Shown here: positions 17,452 to 27,286 of the stretch, piece by piece
How positions within the stretch are numbered: position 1 is the first letter of the stretch
Layout: each line of letters opens with the position of its first letter
Assembly (NCBI GenBank): GCA_946127115.1
Contig: CAMGYI010000001.1
Coordinates: 850,857-914,856 of the forward strand
Length of the DNA: 64,000 bases
Reading direction: 5' to 3'
Origin: an uncultured Chlamydia sp.
Lineage (GTDB): Bacteria > Chlamydiota > Chlamydiia > Chlamydiales > Simkaniaceae
The notes under the pieces: generated by a model
Told to the model about the DNA's origin: nothing
Seen by the model: only the letters and a program-made list of their open reading frames with translations
Database searches by the model: none
Position numbers and translations under genes: made by a program

Positions 17452-18270
17452 ATGTTTAAGATTGGTAAAGTTAAGATTGGAAAAGACTCTCCTCTTGTGG
17501 TGATTTCAGGTCCCTGCGTGATTGAAAGTGAAGCCCACGCTTTGAAAACCGCAATCGAACTAAAAACAATGTTTGCAGATTGCGGAGTTCAGTTAATCTA
17601 CAAATCAAGTTATGACAAAGCAAACCGCTCATCTATCGATTCTTATCGAGGTCCTGGAATAAACGAAGGTCTTCGTATCCTAAAAAAAGTGAAGGAAGAA
17701 CTCGATCTTCCCGTGTTTACAGATATCCACCACCCTGAAGAAGCTGCCCCTGCTGCTGAGGTATGCGAAGTCCTCCAGATCCCCGCCTTCCTATGTCGAC
17801 AAACCGATCTTCTTATTGCAGCGGGAGTAACGGGAGCTGTTATTAATATCAAGAAGGGACAGTTCATGTCTCCTTGGGATATGGAACATGTTGTGAAAAA
17901 GATTCTCTCAACTGGGAATGACAGAATTATCCTTACCGACCGAGGAACATCTTTTGGATACAACAATCTTGTCTCAGATATGCGAACAATCCCTGTTCTT
18001 AAAAACTATGGGTTTCCCGTTTGTTTCGATGCCTCCCATTCGGTTCAACTTCCAGGCGGAATGGGAAATCAGTCAGGAGGACAACGTGAATTTATCCCGA
18101 CCCTCGCAAAATCTGCCCTCGCAGCAGGTGCCAATCTTCTCTACATTGAATCACATGACAATCCCCTGGAAGCAAAAAGTGATAAGCATTCGGTCATGCC
18201 TTTTAATGAATTGCAAAAACTTTTAAGAGAATCTCTCCCTCTTTACAAACTGATCCAACAAGGTTCTTAA
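17452..18270 (+). CDS. kdsA: 3-deoxy-8-phosphooctulonate (KDO-8-P) synthase
   Basis: Condenses arabinose-5-phosphate with phosphoenolpyruvate to KDO-8-phosphate for LPS core synthesis. TIM-barrel motifs VISGPCVIESE, KSSYDKANRSS, FTDIHHPEEA, INIKKGQFMSPWDM, TDRGTSFGYNNLV and FDASHSVQLPGG are all present. The frame extends to 17365, but I chose ATG 17452 (MFKIGKVKIGK), which matches the family N-terminus and gives 272 aa. It is followed without a gap by lptC-like, lptA-like and lptB genes, the order I recall around CT653-CT655 in C. trachomatis. Confidence 0.96.
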   Translation: MFKIGKVKIGKDSPLVVISGPCVIESEAHALKTAIELKTMFADCGVQLIYKSSYDKANRSSIDSYRGPGINEGLRILKKVKEELDLPVFTDIHHPEEAAPAAEVCEVLQIPAFLCRQTDLLIAAGVTGAVINIKKGQFMSPWDMEHVVKKILSTGNDRIILTDRGTSFGYNNLVSDMRTIPVLKNYGFPVCFDASHSVQLPGGMGNQSGGQREFIPTLAKSALAAGANLLYIESHDNPLEAKSDKHSVMPFNELQKLLRESLPLYKLIQQGS

Positions 18271-18876
18271 TTGATCAAGCAAACGACGATCATTGCTTTT
18301 TTCATTTTGACCCTCTTCACTGGTGGGGTTTTGGTTCAAGTCTTCTTTTCCTCTGAAGAAAGGGGAAGTATTGAAGAGATGCTGACCCAAGAAATTTCCA
18401 TGCCAGAACATGAGGAAAAATTCCCTAATAAACAAATACGAAAAGGCGTTGCTAAAGACCTTTGGATCTCAGACAAAGATCATGTGCGCCTCCATCACCA
18501 TATCGAAAGTCCCCGCTCAATCCTTACTGCAATTCCTCATGGAAATCGGGTAGAGCTTATCGAACAAATGATTGGGATGAAGTGCTTTTTTCAAGAAAAA
18601 CTAGAAAAAGGAGAGGGGGAATCGATGCAGCAGATTCGTTATCTACAATCGGAAGAAGGCACCTATCGCTATACCGATCACTTTTTTGATGCACACAGCG
18701 TTTTCCTCGCCCTATACAGGATGCCTGGGGAAGCTTTAATAACGCACCTCGACACTGATAATGCCTATTTAAAGGGGGTTGCAGAAGAAGTCTCTTTATC
18801 ATTTTCGAATGGCACCCCGAATTTCCATGCTGAAAAATTTAAAGCCCAATTTCGCCCCCAAGGGGGAACCCCATGA
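18271..18876 (+). CDS. LptC-like bitopic membrane protein
   Basis: 201 aa with one N-terminal membrane segment (TTIIAFFILTLFTGGVLVQVFF) and a periplasmic remainder. Its place between kdsA and the lptA/lptB-like genes, with direct abutment to kdsA and an ATGA overlap with the next gene, fits the LptC part of the LPS export bridge; in sequence the similarity is weak. The start is TTG, immediately after the kdsA stop, with AAGG 8 bases before it. C. trachomatis CT654 is the positional counterpart as I recall it. Confidence 0.68.
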   Translation: MIKQTTIIAFFILTLFTGGVLVQVFFSSEERGSIEEMLTQEISMPEHEEKFPNKQIRKGVAKDLWISDKDHVRLHHHIESPRSILTAIPHGNRVELIEQMIGMKCFFQEKLEKGEGESMQQIRYLQSEEGTYRYTDHFFDAHSVFLALYRMPGEALITHLDTDNAYLKGVAEEVSLSFSNGTPNFHAEKFKAQFRPQGGTP

Positions 18877-20228
18877 AAGCAGCCATTCTTTTCCTTACCT
18901 TATTATCCCCTTTGCTCGCTGAAATCCCCATTTCCGAATTACCCTCCGATCTCTCTTCAGACCACGCTACCTATGATGGTGAAACGCTCAAACTCGAAGG
19001 ACATGTCTTTCTTGATCACGATTTAGGCCAAATGGAAGCAAAAAGCGCAATTCTTAAAAAGGAAGGGCCATCCCTGGGATTTTCATCGATCCATCTAAAA
19101 GATCAGGTCTCTATTTTTTTTGAAGACCAGGGGAAACTATTTTCTGATCAAGCTTTTCTCGACTTTCAGACACTTAAGGGAACCATACTAAGCGAGGGAT
19201 ATCCGGTTGTCTACCACGGAAATGATTTAGAACTCTTCAGCACTGCAATCGATCTGACTTTCTCAAGAAGCGAAACTGTTTCTTTTGGCTTAGAGTCCCT
19301 ACTTGCCAAGGAAGATGTCCATATCGATCATCTAGAAAACTTTCACCTTGATTGCGATGAGGCTTATTACAAAGACAGCATCCTGGTTGCGACTTCCAAG
19401 AACCTAAATAAACCTTGCCATCTCACACATTTAGGAGACACTATTGATGCTCAAAAGATTTCCTTTGACCTTGAAACTAGTCTATTAACATTCCACTCTC
19501 CTAAAGGGAAAATCTCCTCTCTCTTTTCCCCTGGCGATAGCGAAAGGAATTGTGAGTTTTCATCTAATCTACTAATCTGGGACCACAAAAATGAACTCCT
19601 TACATTGAACGGAGCAATTGTCATCCATGACCCTTCAATGGGAAGCCTTATTGGAAACCACCTTTTTTTCTTGCAGCAACACACCCACCTAGGAAAAAAG
19701 GTGATTCAATCAATTAAAACAGAAGGGAAGACTGTTTTAGTTGCTAATAATAGCCAGAGCCTTACCTCATACGGAACCTTGAAGATCGATCGAGACACTC
19801 TAATGATGAGTTGCACAAGCACTGAGGACAAACAGATCCTTTATGAAAACCGCGAGGTACGCCTTCACGCCGATACAACCACCGTCGAGTATGCTCTCCA
19901 TCAAATGGAACTAAGACCTCATGTTGTCTATCTCCATGGAAATGTAAAAATCTTTTCACGTGATATCCAACGTCTCTTAAGAAAAGGCCTTGCAGACCAC
20001 ATTATTTATAATCCCATCACCTATGAAACACATCTTCTAGCTGACAAGGGAAACTACGTCCTTTTCTGGGACGATGAAAAAAAACTCACGCTAAGCGCCT
20101 CAGAAATTCTTATTTCCATTGACCCTATTTCAAAAGAGGAGTCGATAAAGGGAATCGGAACCGTCCGCTTTACGTTTAGCGAAGAAGAAGGAAAACGTTT
20201 TGAAAAACTCCTAAAGGAGGCTCCATGA
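18873..20228 (+). CDS. OstA/LptA-domain periplasmic protein
   Basis: 451 aa with a cleavable signal (MKAAILFLTLLSPLLAE) and OstA-type beta-jellyroll repeats: SSDHATYDGETLKLEGHVFLDHDLGQMEAKSA, LSEGYPVVYHG, and later QILYENREVRLHADTTTVEYALHQMELRPHVVYLHGNVKIFSRD. These are typical of LptA or of the LptD N-terminal domain, carrying LPS across the periplasm. It is longer than a standard LptA (about 185 aa) and lacks an LptD barrel, so it looks like a multi-repeat bridge protein. Four-base ATGA overlaps join it to both neighbours. Confidence 0.75.
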   Translation: MKAAILFLTLLSPLLAEIPISELPSDLSSDHATYDGETLKLEGHVFLDHDLGQMEAKSAILKKEGPSLGFSSIHLKDQVSIFFEDQGKLFSDQAFLDFQTLKGTILSEGYPVVYHGNDLELFSTAIDLTFSRSETVSFGLESLLAKEDVHIDHLENFHLDCDEAYYKDSILVATSKNLNKPCHLTHLGDTIDAQKISFDLETSLLTFHSPKGKISSLFSPGDSERNCEFSSNLLIWDHKNELLTLNGAIVIHDPSMGSLIGNHLFFLQQHTHLGKKVIQSIKTEGKTVLVANNSQSLTSYGTLKIDRDTLMMSCTSTEDKQILYENREVRLHADTTTVEYALHQMELRPHVVYLHGNVKIFSRDIQRLLRKGLADHIIYNPITYETHLLADKGNYVLFWDDEKKLTLSASEILISIDPISKEESIKGIGTVRFTFSEEEGKRFEKLLKEAP

Positions 20229-20944
20229 TTCTTAAAGTCAAAAATCTTTCAAAATCATACTCTGGGAAAAAAGTAGTAAACGGTCTTTCCTTCAACATAC
20301 GCGCAGGTCAAGTCGTTGGCCTCCTAGGCCCCAATGGCTCTGGAAAAACAACCGCCTTTTATATGGCAATCGGGTTGATTCAGCCTGATAGTGGGTCGGT
20401 ATTTTTCAAAGACTCAGATGTCTCTTCCACCCCTGTTCATACAAGGGCAAAAATGGGAATGGGATATCTAGCGCAAGAACCTTCTATCTTTAGACAACTG
20501 ACCGTCGAACAAAACATCCTCTGCATCCTTGAAACCCTTCCCATTACGCGCCAAGAAAGAAAAAGACGCCTTGAAGAACTTCTTGAGGAACTCCACCTCA
20601 CCCCCCATGCAAAAAAACGGGCAACAACTCTCTCCGGAGGAGAACGGAGGCGCCTTGAAATTACGCGCTCTCTAGTTACAAACCCGAAGCTTCTTCTTCT
20701 CGATGAGCCCTTTGCCAACATCGATCCCCTCACTATCTATGATGTAAAGCAAATGATCCACCACCTCACCTCAAAAAACATCAGTGTCCTCATCACAGAT
20801 CATAACGCCCGCGAAGTCTCCTCCATCGTCGATCATTCCTACCTTATCCAAGAAGGGCGAGTGACCCACTCTGGCACCATCACCGATCTCTTAGCTAATA
20901 AGGACGCCCGCTCCACCTATTTCGGTGAAAATTTCGAATTGTAG
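20225..20944 (+). CDS. lptB: LPS export ABC transporter ATP-binding protein
   Basis: Cytoplasmic ATPase that drives LPS extraction by LptFG. Walker A GPNGSGKTT, Q-loop YLAQEPSIFRQLTVEQN, signature LSGGERRRLEI, Walker B LLLLDEPFANIDP and switch ITDHNAREVSSIVDHSYLIQEG, the last being diagnostic of LptB. 239 aa, normal length. Translationally coupled to the OstA-domain gene by an ATGA overlap. LptFG genes are not in the window. Confidence 0.95.
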   Translation: MILKVKNLSKSYSGKKVVNGLSFNIRAGQVVGLLGPNGSGKTTAFYMAIGLIQPDSGSVFFKDSDVSSTPVHTRAKMGMGYLAQEPSIFRQLTVEQNILCILETLPITRQERKRRLEELLEELHLTPHAKKRATTLSGGERRRLEITRSLVTNPKLLLLDEPFANIDPLTIYDVKQMIHHLTSKNISVLITDHNAREVSSIVDHSYLIQEGRVTHSGTITDLLANKDARSTYFGENFEL

Positions 20945-20984
20945 ATTGACATCCTTTCCTAATCTACAAAAAAAGGGGATTCCC

Positions 20985-21183
20985 AGATTGCTTATACTCA
21001 AACAAACTCAGAAAGCAAGGGATCGTGGTTTCAGCAGGAGGAGTTCGCTCTGTTTAGCTACGTCACAACCTCGAGATCTTTAGAAAAAGACTCAAAGCAC
21101 TAGATGCAAAAGTCACTCAAAAAGGTCTCATTTTAACAGAAGACCAGGCAAAGGCTTTTGAGAGAAAAAAATCCCTATCATGA
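20985..21183 (+). pseudogene. Decayed IS481-like transposase, helix-turn-helix fragment
   Basis: One frame reads YSNKLRKQGIVVSAGGVRSV, then a TAG where the family has Trp, then LRHNLEIFRKRLKALDAKVT and EDQAKAFERKK. This is the N-terminal DNA-binding segment of integrase-core (IS481-like) transposases. The Trp-to-amber change, the missing catalytic domain and stops in the following 180 bases show it is dead. Fragments of the same family occur at 45.4-45.8 kb and 56.0-56.1 kb. The following bases up to 21370 hold nothing further that I recognise. Confidence 0.72.
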
Positions 21184-21370
21184 GAAGAAAGAAAGCATGA
21201 GGAAACGATGGTAGAGGTCTAGAAATGTGGAAATTATAGACTAAAATTTATTTCTCCGAAATGGTATACGTCCCTATAACCGGATCAATCAAGCAAAGTT
21301 CAAGGCAACTGATTCAGAAAGTCCGGATCGGGACTGCAAAGGAGGTTAACAATGAAGTTTTCCTCAGGAA

Positions 21371-22492
21371 TCACAATAGAGTTGGCCCACTCATAACGAC
21401 ACTGTCTAAGGCTTCGAAAAAGATGTGGAGTTTTGAGATGATTTCTTCTGGTGTGAGTGTGTGGAGGCAGTCACTTATTCCTGAGCCACCACAACCAGGC
21501 TGGTAGCAGGGGCGACAAGTGAGATCGCGGGTGATCACACGGGAATGAGGATTGCGATAAGGACCCCAATTTTTGTCGCAGGTAGGACCGAAGACAACGG
21601 CCATATGTTTTTTTAGGGCACTGGCAATATGGAGAGGGACAGAATCAACCGTAAATAAAAAGTTGCTTTTATCAATCACCGCACCGAGCTCTTTAAGAGT
21701 GATTTTCCCTGAAAGATCAATAACATTTGGAAGAACCTCTTGAATCTGTCTGTTCATTTCCATTTCAAGGGGATCGAAGCTGGCAGTTAGGACAATATTC
21801 TCCCCCCTTTCTTGGAGGTACTTACCGACGGCAATGACAGTTTCAACGGGAAGGGTTTTAAACATCCACCGAGAAACAGGGTGAATCACCACATAGGACT
21901 GAGGGACAAGAGATGCCACCTTCTCATAAGCTGCTTCAGGAATATTAAAGGTAAGGTCCCGTTCTCTAGGGGTCGGAAAAATCCCTAGACACCTCAGAGC
22001 ATCAAGCTGCTTTTCTACGGTATGGCGGGGGCGAGGTGTGTGCTTAATTAGATGAGTATAACAAGAAGTCTTCCCTTTCATTCCATCCCCTTGAGGATCG
22101 AATCCGATTGCAAAAGGAGCCTTGGAAACCTTAGCAGCAATCGCTCCTCGATCTCCCTCGGTAAGATTAATCACAAGATCATACCCTTTTTTTCGAATCT
22201 TTCGGAGAAGTTTCATCTCTTCCAGGTATCGCTTCCAAGTGGGGAGCTGTTTCCACCGTTTGTCATTGAGAAGAAAACTTGAAATCGCTGGATGTCCTTC
22301 CAGCATGGGAAGGGTTTCCGAGTGGATATAGGCATCGATTCCTAAATGAGGAAACCTTTCTTTTAATACAGAAAAAACGGGACTACTGAGAAGCACATCC
22401 CCATGGTGGCGAAGTTTTGCTACCAACACTTTCTGGATCTTTGAAAAATCTATATTATATTGTCCTAGCACAAATCCATTTCCAAGTTCCAA
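21371..22492 (-). CDS. Glycosyltransferase family 9 (heptosyltransferase-like)
   Basis: GT9 enzymes transfer ADP-heptose to the inner core of LPS at the inner membrane. The 373-aa protein shows VLVAKLRHHGDVLLSSPVFSVLKERFP at the N-terminus, YDLVINLTEGDRGAIAAK in the first half, and the nucleotide-sugar-binding region FTVDSVPLHIASALKKHMAVVFGPTCDKNWGPY, most like the RfaQ/heptosyltransferase III branch. Start at 22492 (MELGNGFVLGQ); the later start VLVAKLRHHG is also conceivable. Chlamydiaceae LPS has only KDO, so this gene suggests a fuller core. The acceptor is unknown. Confidence 0.87.
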   Translation of the reverse strand: MELGNGFVLGQYNIDFSKIQKVLVAKLRHHGDVLLSSPVFSVLKERFPHLGIDAYIHSETLPMLEGHPAISSFLLNDKRWKQLPTWKRYLEEMKLLRKIRKKGYDLVINLTEGDRGAIAAKVSKAPFAIGFDPQGDGMKGKTSCYTHLIKHTPRPRHTVEKQLDALRCLGIFPTPRERDLTFNIPEAAYEKVASLVPQSYVVIHPVSRWMFKTLPVETVIAVGKYLQERGENIVLTASFDPLEMEMNRQIQEVLPNVIDLSGKITLKELGAVIDKSNFLFTVDSVPLHIASALKKHMAVVFGPTCDKNWGPYRNPHSRVITRDLTCRPCYQPGCGGSGISDCLHTLTPEEIISKLHIFFEALDSVVMSGPTLL

Positions 22493-22998
22493 GCTTCAAA
22501 CGAGTCCTTAAGCTCTGGATTATACTTCATTCCCCAATATTCCTCAAAGAGAGGAATGAATCAACAGATAACATTTCCATCAAGAAAGTCCTGGGTGTTT
22601 TTTCTGCTATCAGTGCCATCAAAAAGGTTTTTGTTTATTCAAACCCCAGTTTCCAAACCAATTTTGATACTCAAAGCAATAGCAAAGTTAAAGAACCATA
22701 TCCTACTCATCTGTTCCATAGGCTTGAATGGAACGTATCTTTTTCAATAAGCAGCTTCTTTAATAAGAAAATGCTACTTTGGAGTTAGGTACCGTCTCTG
22801 CAAAGAATGAAACTTCGAAATAGAGTCCTCCGTATTTGAGAAGAAATTACGAACAGCACCATGAAACCAGGAACAATCTTAACCATAACTAATTCTTCTT
22901 ATTTGGGTTGGAGAAAGAAAAGAGGTGATGGGTATTGGATGTCGAGTTGTCTTTTTAATCACTTTGTGTTAACCTGCCCTTCACGAAGGAGAAAACTA
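22493..22998. other. Intergenic stretch upstream of ndk, nothing recognised
   Basis: About 500 bases between the divergent GT9 gene and ndk. A plus frame of 123 aa (22417-22788) starts inside the GT9 gene, has no ribosome-binding site and resembles no family. The ndk promoter must lie at the right-hand end, but no strong -35/-10 pair stands out. Confidence 0.45.
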
Positions 22999-23424
22999 AT
23001 GGAAAAAGAACGTACACTATCAATTATTAAACCCGATGCTGTAAGGAAAGATCATGTTGGAGATATTCTTTCCCGCTTTGAAAAAGCAGGGCTGAAGATT
23101 ATTGCCGCAAAAATGAAACACCTTAGCCGCGCAGATGCGGAAGGTTTTTATGCTGTTCACAAAGAGCGCCCTTTTTTTAAAGACCTCATTGGCTTCATGA
23201 TCTCAGGCCCTGTCATGATCTCAGTTCTTGAAGGGAAAGGAGCGATTGCGAAAAATCGTGACCTAATGGGAGCAACTAACCCTAAGGAAGCCGCTCCAGG
23301 AACTATCCGAGCAGATTTTGCTGAATCAATTGATGCAAATACTGTTCATGGGTCTGATGGAATTGACACTGCAAAAACGGAAATCACTTTCTTCTTCAAC
23401 AAAGACGAAGTCTACTCTCGCTAA
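22999..23424 (+). CDS. ndk: Nucleoside diphosphate kinase
   Basis: Transfers the gamma-phosphate from ATP to NDPs through a phosphohistidine. Motifs: [14 protein letters not shown], the Kpn-loop region [39 protein letters not shown], and the catalytic His in NTVHGSDG. The frame is open back to 22861, but ATG 22999 with CGAAGGAG just upstream gives the standard 141-aa protein. It stands alone between a non-coding stretch and the orphan 1084-aa gene. In the host-nucleotide economy of a chlamydia it would work with Npt1. Confidence 0.96.
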   Translation: MEKERTLSIIKPDAVRKDHVGDILSRFEKAGLKIIAAKMKHLSRADAEGFYAVHKERPFFKDLIGFMISGPVMISVLEGKGAIAKNRDLMGATNPKEAAPGTIRADFAESIDANTVHGSDGIDTAKTEITFFFNKDEVYSR

Positions 23425-23953
23425 CCATCACTGAGGAAAGTCCCAAAATGGAGGCTTCCCCATCTTGCTATACTGCACCACCACCTGAAAAAAAACAAAA
23501 GTTGATCCCAAAAACATTTTTATTCCTCTAAACTTCTTCATCTCCTGGATTTGCTCCAAAATGAATCTCTTTATCAGTTTCATTCTTCTCGCAACCGAGG
23601 AGGGCAAGGCCAATCACTCCCACGAATAGGTTATGTATGTTTCACAAACTCCTTCTCTTTTTTAACATTCAAAAAATGGTTTATCGGGCTAATGCTACCT
23701 AACTTATATAGAGAAATGATCCTAAAGTCTGTGAAACTAGATACTTAAAAAATGAATGAAAAATATCTACGTTATCCCCAATGTTGTTCCCAAGCATATT
23801 GTATTCAAGGGGGGGAAAGAAAATTTTGTGAGTATATACCAATCATATTTCAATTATTTGTAAATTTTTATTTTAAATTTGTTTTCTATTGACGATTCTT
23901 ATATGATCCGGTTAGCGGAGGTGTCTGTTTAATTAAAAAAGGGGGTAAAACAG
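23425..23953. other. AT-rich intergenic stretch ending in a promoter
   Basis: About 530 bases without a supportable gene; frames are short. The last 100 bases are strongly AT-rich and contain the promoter-like pair described separately, reading into the 1084-aa gene. Confidence 0.45.
23879..23907 (+). promoter_or_regulatory. Sigma-70-type promoter of the 1084-aa gene
   Basis: TTGTTT at 23879-23884, a 17-base spacer, TATGAT at 23902-23907, in AT-rich sequence. Transcription would start about 40 bases before the ATG at 23954. Confidence 0.5.
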
Positions 23954-26900
23954 ATGGAAGCTATTCCTTCTTTGGGTGAGACGCCCTGTTATATCAATCT
24001 TGAGGATAGGTTTTTTGACTGCACGGAAACTTGTGAATCTCTGCTACCAATATCTTCTAACGATCTCAAAATGGCAGAGGAAAATGAGAAGTTCTTTGAA
24101 TGTAAAGAATATTTTGATTCTCCCGATATTTTGGAGAAAGAAGGATGGACTGAGTTTGCCGCAAATATTTTTTATGGTCATATTAATCTTCTTACTACCT
24201 TTTCCAGTGTCTGCCGAACAACTTATTCTGATCAGCTATCTAATATTGTGCAAAAAGGTATGTCTTTAGCTTCAGAGGCTTGTCCTAGTCAGTGGAAGGT
24301 TAGGACAAAAGAAGGGATTCAAATCACTCAAGCATTTGGAAACTCTTTGTTAAGTCTAGGAGTTGATTTACTCAATTTTCGATTTATTGAATATGAACCG
24401 AATGAGAGAAACCAGCCATGCGAAAAAGGGGTGCTGGTTCGTCTTATTGAGGGACATGTAGATGCTCTCTATTTCTACTGTGGCGCTGTCAGAGAGATGA
24501 TAAATGCTCTCTTCGAGATGGGGCGCTGTCAGGTTAAACGACATGGAAAAAGAACTTCAGATTTAAAAAAAGAGCTAGAAAAAGACCTTATAGACCTTTA
24601 TGTTGACTGTTCTTTTCTTATGGGGAAAACCTTTATTCCTAAAACGGTTGATCTCTGTAGTGACCGGGACCTTAATCACCTCGCTGAGGGGGTAGATACG
24701 GTTCTCGATAAGCTATATCAATTCAATCCCTACATGGATGCCATTAAAAACGATTGGGCTCATATGAATGTTTGGAAATCTAAGTTGCTATCTCTCCGTT
24801 CAGCAATCGGGCACTGCCAATCTACACTTAAAAAAGTCGAAGAGATGAAACAGCTCATTGATAGTCGAAGAGATATTCAGTATGAAGATATTCAAGGGGT
24901 TATAGAAAGGGGCAATCAACATGCAATTATTGGCCCAGTATTTGCTGCTAATTTAGAGAATCTAGGAGAACTCTTTGGTGCGAAGTTTTTTGAAAGTCTC
25001 CCTATTTGGAGCGCATTGCCTAACCTCCTAGGCCCTATTGCAGGGGGAATGTTCACATTTAATCTTGTCACTCTTTCGAGTTATATAGGAATGAAGCTTT
25101 GTGGGACAACAGAGAGTCTTGAAAGTTATATTCGGAATATGATTTCAGCAACCTTTGCTGAGCAAGCGATTACAGGGATTCTTACCTACACCCTCGGACC
25201 TTGCCCCTATCTGATTTCGGGATTAGGACTTTTAGCAGCACATGTGGCATATAACTGGGATGAGGTTTATCTCCCCCTATGTGGAGTTGGACAAAAATGC
25301 TTCAACGGTAAAATTTTTGATTCAATTGAAGAGTCTTTAATAGAATCGGTAGAGCAAATGAACCCAGATCTTTCCCAAAAGGGAAAGACGTTTATCAAAG
25401 ATCAGATTTTAGACAGTGACCAATCTAAATATCTCTTTTTCCTTTTTCAAGAATTAGAAAAAGGAATCAATAGCACATTAGCTCCCATAATCTCGACACT
25501 TTTAGAAAAAGGGCAAAAGAAAGCCCTGGGTTTTGTTTCAGATGAAAGAAAAAATGTGCTTCAAAAAACCTTCCAGCATCTAGAGGAAAATGTTAGAAAT
25601 GAAAAAATCAGTGCTATTAGAGCCCTTTTAAATATAACTCATGCGTCTCAGAGGCTATCTCATGAAAAAATCTCTATTGAAAAATTTTGGGGATGTCTGA
25701 TTTCCCCCTCAATAGAAAAAGAAATTGAAAAGACAGTTAGATCTCACATCGTAGAATATTTAGATTCTCTTATTCAGGAGACTGACTCAGCGCTTCCTCT
25801 ACGAAGAGAGCAGATCATTCAGCAAACACTTATCCCTCTTAGGGACCGTTTTAAAGCTGGAGTATTTCATGAAATTCGACTTTTTCTTAATTTTCAAGAT
25901 CGAATTAGACGTCTTTTTGATCAAGAGACCTACACAATTGAAAAACTTCTTTTTTTTCTCCCTTCTTCTGCAGAAGAAAAAATCAATTTCTATACAGCCC
26001 CCTTGATTGAGCTTATTTGTGATAAAATCCTAGGGTCTCAATTATTTGGGGGGCCTTCAATCAAAGAGTTCAAAAGCATTCGGCTCATTACAAATGAATT
26101 AAAAGAAAAAAAAAGCAAAGAAAGTTTTTCTATTACACGGGCTTTTTTGGAGGCTCTTTATGCTCTTCCAGAACTTCTTCAAAGGAAAGAAATCAGCTCA
26201 AAAGACTGGAAAGAAATAGAAAAAGAAGTCAGCAGTCAAATCTTAAACGATTATGCTATCGATTCAATCAAACAAGGATTAATCTATTTTCTTACCCATA
26301 TAGGACAGGAAAATTCTTGTGTGCGTCAAAATATCGAAACGCTTTCAAACATGAAGGGAAAACAACTCTACCGTTTTTCTTTTCGCATAATAAGTCAGTT
26401 TTTCTCAAAGCTTCATACGCCAAAGGGGCTCAAACTCCTTAAGCAAATAAAGAAAGAGGCTCAACCCCAGGAGATTAAGGAGCTTGCAGAGAGTATTAAT
26501 GTCTCGTCTATCGGGAGTTGTCAAATCAAAAGGAGGGCGATTCAAATGTTGATGAAAGAAATGGTAGGATCTTCTCCTAATTTTGATATTGATCAAATTA
26601 TGGATACAATTGGGTACCAGATAGTGCATCGATTGTTGAGTTTTTTTTGTTCAGATTTTGATCTCCCTTTCTTAGGATCTTTAGAAAACAAATCTCGGCG
26701 TAAAGAGCTAATGGAAGTTTCGTCTCTTACATTTTTTGTTTATCTTTACAATCAATTCAATAACCAACACCTTCCCTTTGAGTCGCTTGCTGCTCCTCTT
26801 GAAAAAGAGGAATATTCAACCCTTTCTAAACACTTCACCCAATTTTTTCACTTACTCTTTTCAGAAGAAGGTCGGAGTACACACCTATTAGGAAAAGTTT

Positions 26901-27208
26901 CTGAGATGGTCAAGTCTATCATTGGTGACCCCCCTTTTCCTCCCGAAGAGGAAGTGATGGAAGAAAGAAAAGGTTTAGAGCTCACTAGGCTACTTCAAAA
27001 AGCAACAGCTTACCATCGAGCCCTTATTAGACCCTATATAATTCTATTTACGCAAAACAGAGCAAATAATGACTCACCGTTTGAAGAAGCTAAGCTCGCT
27101 TATAAAAAAAAGAGAATTCAGAGAGGGCCTTTAAAACAAAAGATGAGAACGGGACCCTCTAAGGATGCTTTTAAAGGAGAGTGGATAAATAAACCTAAGC
27201 TGTGTTGA
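23954..27208 (+). CDS. Large orphan protein with central hydrophobic region, effector candidate
   Basis: 1084-aa protein with no signal peptide and no motif I recognise. It is mostly charged helix rich in Lys/Glu (DLKKELEKDLIDLYVDCS; ERKNVLQKTFQHLEENVRNEK), with a hydrophobic centre at about residues 325-440 (PIWSALPNLLGPIAGGMFTF; AITGILTYTLGPCPYLISGLGLLAAHV) that could form two or more membrane helices. The C-terminus is basic (AYKKKRIQRGPLKQKMRTGPSKDAFKGEW). It is monocistronic, with its own promoter and a GGGGG ribosome-binding site. Size, lone position and layout fit a secreted effector or membrane-inserting protein of an intracellular bacterium; this is inference. Confidence 0.75.
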   Translation: MEAIPSLGETPCYINLEDRFFDCTETCESLLPISSNDLKMAEENEKFFECKEYFDSPDILEKEGWTEFAANIFYGHINLLTTFSSVCRTTYSDQLSNIVQKGMSLASEACPSQWKVRTKEGIQITQAFGNSLLSLGVDLLNFRFIEYEPNERNQPCEKGVLVRLIEGHVDALYFYCGAVREMINALFEMGRCQVKRHGKRTSDLKKELEKDLIDLYVDCSFLMGKTFIPKTVDLCSDRDLNHLAEGVDTVLDKLYQFNPYMDAIKNDWAHMNVWKSKLLSLRSAIGHCQSTLKKVEEMKQLIDSRRDIQYEDIQGVIERGNQHAIIGPVFAANLENLGELFGAKFFESLPIWSALPNLLGPIAGGMFTFNLVTLSSYIGMKLCGTTESLESYIRNMISATFAEQAITGILTYTLGPCPYLISGLGLLAAHVAYNWDEVYLPLCGVGQKCFNGKIFDSIEESLIESVEQMNPDLSQKGKTFIKDQILDSDQSKYLFFLFQELEKGINSTLAPIISTLLEKGQKKALGFVSDERKNVLQKTFQHLEENVRNEKISAIRALLNITHASQRLSHEKISIEKFWGCLISPSIEKEIEKTVRSHIVEYLDSLIQETDSALPLRREQIIQQTLIPLRDRFKAGVFHEIRLFLNFQDRIRRLFDQETYTIEKLLFFLPSSAEEKINFYTAPLIELICDKILGSQLFGGPSIKEFKSIRLITNELKEKKSKESFSITRAFLEALYALPELLQRKEISSKDWKEIEKEVSSQILNDYAIDSIKQGLIYFLTHIGQENSCVRQNIETLSNMKGKQLYRFSFRIISQFFSKLHTPKGLKLLKQIKKEAQPQEIKELAESINVSSIGSCQIKRRAIQMLMKEMVGSSPNFDIDQIMDTIGYQIVHRLLSFFCSDFDLPFLGSLENKSRRKELMEVSSLTFFVYLYNQFNNQHLPFESLAAPLEKEEYSTLSKHFTQFFHLLFSEEGRSTHLLGKVSEMVKSIIGDPPFPPEEEVMEERKGLELTRLLQKATAYHRALIRPYIILFTQNRANNDSPFEEAKLAYKKKRIQRGPLKQKMRTGPSKDAFKGEWINKPKLC

Positions 27209-27286
27209 ATTTTTTTTCATATCGGCTACCTCTATCTTGTGGAGTTGTTTACCCTTGTTAATCACCTTTTGATATGAATAGACTCA

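Noticed and set aside
22417-22788. 123-codon plus-strand open frame beside the GT9 gene
   Set aside because: Starts antisense inside the GT9 gene, lacks a ribosome-binding site, and has no recognisable motif.
23430-23470. CTGAGGAAAGTCC-like sequence, similar to the conserved start of RNase P RNA
   Set aside because: The following conserved bases and the distal pairing elements of RNase P RNA are not visible; the match is short enough to be chance.
27209-27286. CTTTTGAT...ATCAAAAG hairpin between convergent orphan gene and rseP
   Set aside because: Weak A/T stem with a long loop and no T-run after it; not convincing as a terminator.
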